From positions 1,302,001-1,366,000 of the forward strand of contig NZ_CP041040.1 in the NCBI RefSeq assembly GCF_006385575.1: DNA of 64,000 nucleotides, given 5' to 3'. The position numbers and the translations under genes are program-made. Origin of the DNA: Microbacterium foliorum (lineage in GTDB: Bacteria; Actinomycetota; Actinomycetes; Actinomycetales; Microbacteriaceae). A model generated the notes under the pieces. That model was not told where the DNA came from. It searched no databases and worked only from the letters and a program-made list of their open reading frames with translations. Positions 27,674 to 34,432 of this stretch are shown one piece after another. How positions within the stretch are numbered: position 1 is the stretch's first letter; the number at the start of each line of letters is the position of its first letter.

Positions 27674-29158
27674 ATGAGTGGGCGACGGGTCCTCCTGCAC
27701 TGCAACGCCGGTGTCGAGTCAGGCATGGGACACCTGATGCGCACTCTCACGGTCGCTCGCGTCGCGCGCGCCCGTGGGTGGTCGGCGTCGGTTTTCGGCG
27801 ATGTCGACGAGGCCGGTGCGGGCATCCTGCGCAGGATGGAACCGGAGCTGGAGCTGTTCACGACGCGGGGGCCCTCGGCGAACCTCGGCGACTTCGCCGA
27901 TCTTGCGCGCGGTGTCGATGTGATCCATCTGGACAGCTACCGGGAGATTCCCGATCTCACGTCTCTCGGGCCATTGATCAGCAACATGCAGGACGGTCCG
28001 TTCGGCGTGCGTGACGCCGATCTCGCGACCGATGCCAACCTGGCATCCGAGCGCACCTTCGCGAGTCCTCAGCGCAGCCTCAGCCATCTGGCGGGGATCG
28101 ACGCCGTGGTCGTGCGCGCGCAGGTGCTCGCGCAGCGCGAGGTGCGGACGACGCGCTCGGCCGTGCCTCGGGTGCTGGTCGTGATGGGCGGGACGGACCC
28201 CCACGGTGTGACCGCTCGCGTCGTCGCCGAGTTCGATCGTCTGCCCGCCAGGCTGCAGATCACCGTGATCGACCCCCGGCGCAGCGATGGAGTGCGCTCA
28301 GCGGCCGAGACCTCGCGTCACTCCGTCGAGGTCCTGGGTTTCGTCGACGACCTCCCCGCGGTCGCCCGGAACCACGATCTCGCCGTGACCGCGGCCGGAA
28401 CCTCCGTCTGGGACTTCGCGTGCATGGGACTGCCGATGGCACTCGTCTGCGTGGCGGACAACCAGCGAACCGGCTACCGCCAGGTCGTCGAGCGGGGGCT
28501 CGCCGTCGGCCTGGGGGAGCCGCCCCATCAGAGCCTCGACGAGCGGATCGGCCTGCTCGCCGACCTTCTCGATTCACCGGGATCGCTCGCCGAGACGGCT
28601 GCCGCCCTGAAGCGGATCGTAGACGGGCTCGGAAGCTGGCGGATCGTGGCCTCGTGGGAGCAGCTTCTGCGCACGCGACCCCAGATCGCACCTGGACCTG
28701 CTGTGATCGCTCGCCCTGCGACCCTCGACGACGGGCAGAAGCTCTTCGAGTGGCGCAACGATCCGACTGTCCGAGTCAACTCGCGCTCGCGCGGCGAGGT
28801 CGACTGGGGATCGCACCGTGACTGGCTCGCGAGAAGCCTGGAGGATCCCGACCGTCGACTCCTCGTGATCGAATCAGACGGGAAGCCGGTCGCCACCTGC
28901 CGCTGGGACAGGAGGTCGGCGGACGACTGGGAGATCTCGATCACCGTCGCTCCGGAGAGTCGTGGACGCGGTATCGCCGCCTCGGCGGTTCACGCGGCGG
29001 AGAGAGCGCTCACCGCAGAGCTCCCGATTCGCCTGGTCGCTGCGGTGCACCGCGACAACGCCGCGTCTCGTCGGCTGTTCGAGCGCGCCGGCTATCTTCC
29101 GCATCTGCCCGAGGATGACGACGGCTTCCTCACCCTGGCGAGATGGCGACTGTCCTAG
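27674..29158 (+). CDS. pseGH: Fused UDP-sugar hydrolase (PseG) and N-acetyltransferase (PseH) of pseudaminic acid synthesis
   Basis: A 494-residue two-domain protein. Residues 1-~340 are PseG: the loop GMGHLMR at 18-23 carries His20, aligned with the catalytic His of PseG. LISNMQDGPF, VLVVMGGTDPHG and GTSVWDFACMGLPMALVCVA form the GT-B-like UDP-binding half. It removes UDP from 2,4-diacetamido-2,4,6-trideoxy-altrose. Residues ~353-494 are a GNAT acetyltransferase (IARPATLDDGQKLFEWRNDP; ITVAPESRGRGIAASAVHAA acetyl-CoA loop; NAASRRLFERAGY), fitting PseH, which acetylates the 4-amino group. Logically PseH acts before PseG, so both reactions are joined in one chain. GGAGGAGAGG precedes ATG 27674. 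It ends 9 bp from the convergent pseI. Confidence 0.92.
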   Translation: MSGRRVLLHCNAGVESGMGHLMRTLTVARVARARGWSASVFGDVDEAGAGILRRMEPELELFTTRGPSANLGDFADLARGVDVIHLDSYREIPDLTSLGPLISNMQDGPFGVRDADLATDANLASERTFASPQRSLSHLAGIDAVVVRAQVLAQREVRTTRSAVPRVLVVMGGTDPHGVTARVVAEFDRLPARLQITVIDPRRSDGVRSAAETSRHSVEVLGFVDDLPAVARNHDLAVTAAGTSVWDFACMGLPMALVCVADNQRTGYRQVVERGLAVGLGEPPHQSLDERIGLLADLLDSPGSLAETAAALKRIVDGLGSWRIVASWEQLLRTRPQIAPGPAVIARPATLDDGQKLFEWRNDPTVRVNSRSRGEVDWGSHRDWLARSLEDPDRRLLVIESDGKPVATCRWDRRSADDWEISITVAPESRGRGIAASAVHAAERALTAELPIRLVAAVHRDNAASRRLFERAGYLPHLPEDDDGFLTLARWRLS

Positions 29159-29167
29159 CAGCCTGAC

Positions 29168-30229
29168 CTAGAGGACGTCCCAGGTCAGTGGCGTGCCGCG
29201 TTCGACGTCTCTCGTGAACGTGCGTCCGCTCACAAGGGCGAAATCATCGGGGCGCAGCCCTCCGGCGGGGCGGATCGACCGCACGTTCTCAGGACTCACG
29301 CTGTCACCGGCACGCACGTCGGCGACGACGAACAGAGATCGGCGAAGCGCGAGAACCGCCTCTTCCTGGGCCGTCGGTCCGAACGACACACCGCTCGCCG
29401 ACGCGATACGTGCCTGTTCGGAGGCGACGACGAGGGCCTGGAACTCGTCGGGCGTGAGCGAGAAATCCGCGTCGACGCCGCCATCCGTGCGGTCGATCGT
29501 GACGTGCTTCTCGATGACGACTGCACCGAGGGCTGCAGACGCGACCGCGACTCCGATGCCGAGCGTGTGGTCGGAGAGCCCCACCGGGACGTCGAAAGCG
29601 TTCCGCAGCGCCTCGATGTTGCCCAGCCGTGCCTCCTCGGGAACCGCGGGGTAGGCGGCCGTGCAGGCCAGGAGCACCAGCTCGGTGCCACCGGCGCCGC
29701 GGATGGCGGTGACCGCCGCGTCGATCTCGGACAGCGTCGCCATGCCGGTGGACACGATCATCGGCTTGCCGGTGCGGGCGACCTCGCGGAGTAACGGCAG
29801 GTCGACGATCTCGGCGGATGCCGTCTTGTAGATCTCCACGCCCAGCTCCTCGAGGAACGCGACCGAGCTCGGGTCGAACGGAGTGGAGAACGGGATGAGT
29901 CCGTGGCTCCGTGCGCGCTCGAAGATCGGCGCGTGCCACTCCCACGGCGTATGCGCCTCCTGATACAGGGAATACAGGTTGCGGCCGCCCCAGAGACCGT
30001 GGTCACTCGCGACCTGGAAGGCGGGTCTGTCCGAATCGATCGTGAGAGTGTCGGCCGTGTACGTCTGGATCTTCAGGGCATCGGCACCCGTGGCGGCGAC
30101 GGCGTCGACGATCGCGAGTGCGCGATCGATATCGCCATTGTGGTTTCCCGACATCTCAGCGATGGTGAACACCGGCGAACCGGCGCCGATGCTCGCGGTG
30201 GAGAGCTGGATGGTCTGCGAAGAAGTCAC
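29168..30229 (-). CDS. pseI: Pseudaminic acid synthase
   Basis: Condenses phosphoenolpyruvate with 2,4-diacetamido-2,4,6-trideoxy-altrose to give pseudaminic acid. The 353-residue protein has the NeuB TIM-barrel: FTIAEMSGNHNGDIDRALAI, ADALKIQTYTADTLT, GLIPFSTPFDPSSVAFLEEL, YKTASAEIVDLPLL, GLSDHTLGIGVAVASAALGA and IEKHVTIDRTDGGVDADFSL. A C-terminal SAF antifreeze-like domain (~290-350: LFVVADVRAGDSVSPENVRS) follows. YSLYQEAHTPWEWH agrees with PseI rather than sialate synthase. GTG 30229 has no ribosome-binding site; TAGAGT lies 7 bp upstream, suggesting a leaderless transcript. It is divergent from the GT29-like gene. Confidence 0.95.
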   Translation of the reverse strand: MTSSQTIQLSTASIGAGSPVFTIAEMSGNHNGDIDRALAIVDAVAATGADALKIQTYTADTLTIDSDRPAFQVASDHGLWGGRNLYSLYQEAHTPWEWHAPIFERARSHGLIPFSTPFDPSSVAFLEELGVEIYKTASAEIVDLPLLREVARTGKPMIVSTGMATLSEIDAAVTAIRGAGGTELVLLACTAAYPAVPEEARLGNIEALRNAFDVPVGLSDHTLGIGVAVASAALGAVVIEKHVTIDRTDGGVDADFSLTPDEFQALVVASEQARIASASGVSFGPTAQEEAVLALRRSLFVVADVRAGDSVSPENVRSIRPAGGLRPDDFALVSGRTFTRDVERGTPLTWDVL

Positions 30230-30236
30230 GCCGACA

Positions 30237-30242
30237 ACTCTA
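30237..30242 (-). promoter_or_regulatory. Probable leaderless -10 box of pseI
   Basis: Minus-strand TAGAGT ends 7 bp before GTG 30229; no Shine-Dalgarno sequence is present. It forms one half of a divergent promoter region with the box at 30299-30304. Confidence 0.5.
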
Positions 30243-30298
30243 GACGCGTCCTGCGGCGGACTCGCCGCGGTGCCGCCGGAGCCGGAGACGGCGTGCCC

Positions 30299-30304
30299 TA
30301 AGCT
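30299..30304 (+). promoter_or_regulatory. Probable leaderless -10 box of the GT29-like gene
   Basis: TAAGCT ends 8 bp before ATG 30313, so the transcript would begin at or within a base or two of the start codon. Confidence 0.5.
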
Positions 30305-30312
30305 GAGGTCTC

Positions 30313-31011
30313 ATGGGGCATGCGACGGATCTTGTCGGTGATGACAGGGCGATGGCCGGTGAGGCCGAGTTCTATGACCGACTCCGTCCGCTCGTCAGCG
30401 CATACGGGCGAACCGCAACGGTGCGCCGGATCGCCGTCGTCGGCAACCAACCGCTCGAGCCGTCCGACGAGCGGGCCGAGATGATCGACACCGCGGACGT
30501 CGTGTTCCGAGTCAACGGCTTTCGAGTGGACGACGTCGACGGTGCACCGTCGGTCGGACACCGCGCCGACGTCGTCGTGTTCAACCGGGGTGTGCGCCCG
30601 ACCCCCTGGTTCTTCGAGGGCTACACCGAGCGTCTCTATCTGATGATCGAACCGGGACGACTGCTCTGGGAGAACCCCAAGCTTCCCGCCTTCTGGCCCG
30701 CAGACCTCGGAATCGTGACGATGCCGAACCGTGAAGTGGTGCTGCCTCTCGGCGAGGCGATGGGAGCTGATCCGCGCAGCGGTGGCCAGTGGGCGACGAC
30801 GGGAACCGTGATGCTGTGGATCGCGACGCGCCTGTTCCCTGAGGCTCGGGTCGATGCCGCCGGGTTCTCGTTCGTCGACGCCCCGGATCAGACATCCTGG
30901 AACCACGCTTACGGTGATCCCTCGGCTGTGGGGCAAGAACACCGGATCGACCTGGAATCGGAGCTCGTGCGGGGCTGGATCGAATCAGGCCGCGTCAGCT
31001 ATCACCGCTGA
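30313..31011 (+). CDS. GT29-like sialyltransferase-fold protein, candidate pseudaminyltransferase
   Basis: A 232-residue cytoplasmic protein without signal peptide or membrane helix. It shows the sialylmotifs of family GT29 in order. Motif L is at ~39-90: RRIAVVGNQPLEPSDERAEM, then IDTADVVFRVNGF and VGHRADVVVF. Motif S is at ~158-187: GGQWATTGTVMLWIATRLFP and VDAAGFSF. An HAYGD box at 198-202 corresponds to motif III, and H210 with E215 to motif VS, whose His is the catalytic base in animal enzymes. GT29 enzymes use CMP-sialic acid; the only CMP-nonulosonate this locus predicts is CMP-pseudaminate. Transfer of pseudaminic acid to the glycan is therefore inferred. It is divergent from pseI with apparently matched leaderless promoters. 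Confidence 0.75.
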   Translation: MGHATDLVGDDRAMAGEAEFYDRLRPLVSAYGRTATVRRIAVVGNQPLEPSDERAEMIDTADVVFRVNGFRVDDVDGAPSVGHRADVVVFNRGVRPTPWFFEGYTERLYLMIEPGRLLWENPKLPAFWPADLGIVTMPNREVVLPLGEAMGADPRSGGQWATTGTVMLWIATRLFPEARVDAAGFSFVDAPDQTSWNHAYGDPSAVGQEHRIDLESELVRGWIESGRVSYHR

Positions 31012-31054
31012 ACTTCACCGACCATCGACAATCACCCGAATGATTGAGGACTGA

Positions 31055-31420
31055 ATGCTGAACCGACTCCGTCGCAGACTGGACGCCGTCGTCGAACGCC
31101 GTGTGGATGCGAGAGTGGACGCCAGAATCGGGCGCGCCCTCGAGCAGTTCGAGAACGCGCAGCGCGACTACGAGGCACGCCTCGCCGGCACTCAGGCCGA
31201 CTTCTCGTACATCAGGTCCGAGTTCGATCGCATCGCCCCGCAGGTCGCGGCGCTCGAGCAGCGTTTCGAGTGGCTGCGAGTGCGGCTCGATGCGGGGAAC
31301 CTGGATGCCGACGGCGCGCTCAGCCGCGCACAGGCCGAACACGAGCGCTCGCGAATCCGGCTCGAACTCGCCGCGCACTACGAGGAGCGCCTGCGCCGCC
31401 TCGAGTCCAGCGTCGACTGA
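31055..31420 (+). CDS. Small coiled-coil protein of unknown function
   Basis: A 121-residue, strongly charged, almost wholly helical protein. The N-terminus is Arg-rich and contains the near-repeat RVDARVDARIGRALEQF, followed by long heptad-like stretches to the end (HERSRIRLELAAHYEERLRR). There are no membrane segments or recognisable domains. TGAGGA stands 5 bp before ATG 31055. It lies 43 bp after the GT29-like gene on the same strand and is probably cotranscribed with it. A structural or tethering role beside the glycosyltransferase is possible, but nothing in the sequence proves it. Confidence 0.7.
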   Translation: MLNRLRRRLDAVVERRVDARVDARIGRALEQFENAQRDYEARLAGTQADFSYIRSEFDRIAPQVAALEQRFEWLRVRLDAGNLDADGALSRAQAEHERSRIRLELAAHYEERLRRLESSVD

Positions 31421-31421
31421 G

Positions 31422-31436
31422 CCCGCCCGACGCGGG
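31422..31436. terminator. Weak hairpin between convergent genes
   Basis: CCCGC and GCGGG form a 5-bp stem with a 5-base loop between the convergent stops at 31420 and 31451. No U-tract follows, so confidence is low. Confidence 0.3.
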
Positions 31437-31450
31437 ATTCGGCCTCTCGG

Positions 31451-32074
31451 TCAGAGCCCGACGATGCCGCGCAGCTGGTTGACGGCAGAGCGTGCGCCGT
31501 CGACTGTCGCAGGTGCGCCCGCAGCGACGTCCGAATGCACGGCGCTGAGCGCCTGGATGTAGTCGTTCAGAGCGGCGCCCCACGCGGATTCGATGGACCC
31601 GGGAGGAGCGGTCTCGCCGAGTCGCTGGGCGTCGGCCTGAAGACTCTCGATCACGGACGTGGCGTCCTGGCCGCTGCTCTCGCTCGCGATCTGAAGCCCG
31701 GTCAGAGCGTCATCGAGCCACCCCTGCACCTGCCCGCGGAAGGCGTCGACCGAGGGGTCTACGGCGGGCGGCGGGGTCGTGACCGGCGTCGACGGCTCAG
31801 GCGCCGCCGTCGGCTGTGGGGCCTCGGTCTGGGTCGGCGTCGGCGACGACGAGGGCGACGTCGATGGCGACGTCGACGGCGATGCGGAAGGGGAGGGCGA
31901 CCCGCTGGCGCCCGGCGCCGGCGACTCTCCCCGCGGAAGGAGGAAGAACAGCAGCACGCCCACGATGACGAGCGCGGCGACGACGAGTCCGACGATGAGC
32001 CAGACTCGACCACGATTGCTCGGCTTCGGCTCCAGCGGGGCCCAGCGGAGGTCCGGCTGCGGTTCGTCGGTCAT
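31451..32074 (-). CDS. Membrane-anchored protein with Ser/Pro-rich stalk, unknown function
   Basis: A 207-residue protein. Residues 1-22 are cytoplasmic, VWLIVGLVVAALVIVGVLLF (~24-43) is a single membrane helix, residues ~50-105 are a low-complexity Ser/Pro/Thr stalk, and ~110-207 form a small helical extracytoplasmic domain. The stalk suggests a cell-wall-spanning linker. GGAGG lies 9 bp before ATG 32074. It begins 4 bp after the stop of the GlfT-like gene and so is part of the same transcript. I recognise no family; a role in wall-glycan assembly is suggested only by position. Confidence 0.7.
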   Translation of the reverse strand: MTDEPQPDLRWAPLEPKPSNRGRVWLIVGLVVAALVIVGVLLFFLLPRGESPAPGASGSPSPSASPSTSPSTSPSSSPTPTQTEAPQPTAAPEPSTPVTTPPPAVDPSVDAFRGQVQGWLDDALTGLQIASESSGQDATSVIESLQADAQRLGETAPPGSIESAWGAALNDYIQALSAVHSDVAAGAPATVDGARSAVNQLRGIVGL

Positions 32075-32078
32075 GGTG

Positions 32079-33035
32079 TCAGTCCTCCAGAGCGGGCATG
32101 GGCTTCCAGGAGCGATCGCGGCCGAGCTTGCCGCCCTCCTTGAGTCCCCGGAACAGATTGCTCGTTCCGCGCACCGTGCGCTCGACGAACAGCAGACGGA
32201 TGAGTTCCTTCGCGAAGGTCATCGACGTCCCGAGTCCGAACAGCACCGGGTTGTAGTTGCCGTGCACGCGGTAATAGTGCTTGATGTAGGCCCGGTTGCG
32301 CATGATGTAGAACCGGTAGGCGTTGCTCGACGCATTCATATGGCGGATGCCCATGTCCCACTGCTTGATCTCGCGAGTGCGTCGCAGCACGAACTCGTCG
32401 ACGATCACCGCAGTGGTCTTGCGTGAGGCGAGCCACCCGTACATCTGGTCATCCCAGTAGATGAAGAAGCGGTGGTCGGGCAGACCGATCTGCTTGACGA
32501 TGGACCGGTGGATGAACATCCCCTCGAAGCATCCGCTGTTCATCTCCTTGAAGCCGGACGCGTCGAAACCCGACGGCGCGAACGGGATGGGGATGCCCAT
32601 GCGCTCGGCGATCCGGTACTGCCAGTAGAACTCGCTGCCGTCGTAGTCGTAGCGGCGGCCCTGGATGCTCTTGAAGCGCGGAGCCCATCTGCCCATCTTG
32701 GCCAGACCGTCGGTGACGACCTCGACGTCGTCGTCCATCATCCAGATCCATTCGGAGCCGAGCTCGTATGCGGTGCGCATACCCTCGCTGAAGCCCCCCG
32801 ATCCGCCCGTGTTCGTCTCGAGTCGGCGGTAGACGACCTCCGTGCCGAGCTTAGGGCGGAAGGACTCCACGACATCGGTGGTGTCGTCGGACGAGGCGTT
32901 GTCGATGATCACCACATGGCCCGGCTTCGGGTCCATCGCGGTGATGCTCTCGAGGAGACCGGTCAGGAGGTGGGACCGGTTGTACGTGACGATGACGATC
33001 GTCGCGGACGCCGGGTCGAAGGGGGCGTGAGTCAC
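32079..33035 (-). CDS. Family 2 glycosyltransferase, GlfT2-like
   Basis: A 318-residue GT-A enzyme. Its motifs are IVIVTYNRSHLLTGLLESI, VIIDNASSDDTTDVVESF, TGGSGGFSEGMRTAYELG, WIWMMDDDVEVVTDGLAKM (DDD metal site), SGCFEGMFIHRSIVKQIGLP and FIYWDDQMYGWLASR. The combination of GGSGGF, DDD and the WDD motif resembles bacterial galactofuranosyltransferases. The 2917-3819 enzyme has the same pattern (GGAGGF, DDD, FDD), so the two are paralogues. The GTG start has GGAGA 9 bp upstream. Use of UDP-Galf made by Glf is likely but not proven. Confidence 0.88.
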   Translation of the reverse strand: MTHAPFDPASATIVIVTYNRSHLLTGLLESITAMDPKPGHVVIIDNASSDDTTDVVESFRPKLGTEVVYRRLETNTGGSGGFSEGMRTAYELGSEWIWMMDDDVEVVTDGLAKMGRWAPRFKSIQGRRYDYDGSEFYWQYRIAERMGIPIPFAPSGFDASGFKEMNSGCFEGMFIHRSIVKQIGLPDHRFFIYWDDQMYGWLASRKTTAVIVDEFVLRRTREIKQWDMGIRHMNASSNAYRFYIMRNRAYIKHYYRVHGNYNPVLFGLGTSMTFAKELIRLLFVERTVRGTSNLFRGLKEGGKLGRDRSWKPMPALED

Positions 33036-33133
33036 GAGGTGAAATCTCCGGTGGCTGGGGGCCCGCAGGGCGCCGCGAGCAGCTCCACCCTACCCGGCGC
33101 AGTTCGGAATCCGCCGAGGGCGCGGCGGAGAGA

Positions 33134-34432
33134 TCAGCGTTCGGGGCGCAGGGTGGGGATCGCGCCGGTGTGCGCGGCATCGATGCTCTCGCGCCACGAC
33201 CTCGTCTGCCCGGCCCGCAGAGCGCACAGGACCAGCATGAACCACCCCGCGCCGACCAGGGTGAAGCTCTCGAACATCGACTCCACCGCGAGAGTGACGA
33301 GCATCAGAGGTGTCCAGGCGTAGACGACCGAACGTCGCACGCTCGCGACGAGCCACGACCGGATGGTGGCGATTCCGCCGAACAGGAGGAAGAGTACGAG
33401 CCCTGCCGCGCCCAACTGCAGCAGGACGTCGAAGTAGGCGTTCAGAGCGCTCTGATGGTGGTCGTCGAGCAGGAAATTGATGTAGGTGAAGGGGAACTCG
33501 CCGCGGGCCCAGGACCCGAACCAGCCCCAGCCCTCCACGGGCTTGAGAGCGACGAAATCGAGGATCGTGTTCCACAGGGTCGCTCGGATCGAGAAGTCGG
33601 AGCCCGCGTCGAGCAGCGCGATGATCACGTGGCGCAGGGCGAAGGCCGCAGCGAGGGCGAGGGCGACGAGAGCGCCGAGCACCCATTGCACGATGGTCCG
33701 TCTTTCCGCAGGTGCATGACGGACGATCGCGAGAGCGACGGCGACGACGCCGACCGCGGCCGCGAGCACCAGCACGGTGGGGGAGGACGAGAAGAACGCC
33801 AGCAGAGACGCGAGCGCGATCGACGGGATCGCGATGCGAGCCGTCAACGACTGCGTCCGCCACTCGATCACGAACGTGATGAGCGCGATGACGGTGACGA
33901 ATCCGAGCATGTTCCTGCTGCCGAAGATCCCCTGCACAGGACCTCCGACGGCCAGGTCGCCCTGGATTCCGAGGAACATGAAGGGAGTGTCGAGCAGCAC
34001 TCCGGAGAGGATCTCGAGGCCGAGCGACACGAGCAGGAGGAATCTCAGCGAGTCTCCGAGAGCTCGCACGGTCTGGAGCGTGTCGCGGATGTGACCGACC
34101 GTCACCGCGAGGAACGCGAATCCGACGAGCTCCATCCAGCCGAAGGCGGTGGCCGACTTGTCGGGTGACCACACGATGCTGACGGCCGCCCAGGCGAGGA
34201 AGGCCAGGAGCGACGACGGAGCGATGCGCAGCAGCGAGAGCTCTTCTCGTCGCACCCACAGGACGCAGGCGCCCAGCAGGCACAGCACCGCGATGACCGT
34301 GGCGAGGGTCACGTGCGAGGCCGCGGCCTCGATCGTGAAGGACGAGAAGACCGCGGTGAGGACCGCCACCGTGTACGCACGAGCGAACTCTGCGGAGCCG
34401 AGCAGGTCGCTCAGACGACGCTGCGGCGTCAC
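33134..34432 (-). CDS. O-antigen ligase / polymerase-type membrane protein (downstream copy)
   Basis: A 432-residue protein with about 11-12 membrane helices and the Wzy_C-type signature. The periplasmic-loop start is IQGIFGSRNMLGFVTVIALI-like (GPVQGIFGSRNMLGF), followed by IRATLWNTILDF with its preceding Arg and VEGWGWFGSWARGEFPF. In WaaL and Wzy proteins these regions hold the key Arg and His/acceptor contacts. Here DDHHQSALNAYFDVLLQLG supplies the conserved His. It overlaps the upstream homologue by 4 bp. It probably polymerises or ligates a lipid-linked glycan on the outer face of the membrane. Confidence 0.87.
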   Translation of the reverse strand: MTPQRRLSDLLGSAEFARAYTVAVLTAVFSSFTIEAAASHVTLATVIAVLCLLGACVLWVRREELSLLRIAPSSLLAFLAWAAVSIVWSPDKSATAFGWMELVGFAFLAVTVGHIRDTLQTVRALGDSLRFLLLVSLGLEILSGVLLDTPFMFLGIQGDLAVGGPVQGIFGSRNMLGFVTVIALITFVIEWRTQSLTARIAIPSIALASLLAFFSSSPTVLVLAAAVGVVAVALAIVRHAPAERRTIVQWVLGALVALALAAAFALRHVIIALLDAGSDFSIRATLWNTILDFVALKPVEGWGWFGSWARGEFPFTYINFLLDDHHQSALNAYFDVLLQLGAAGLVLFLLFGGIATIRSWLVASVRRSVVYAWTPLMLVTLAVESMFESFTLVGAGWFMLVLCALRAGQTRSWRESIDAAHTGAIPTLRPER

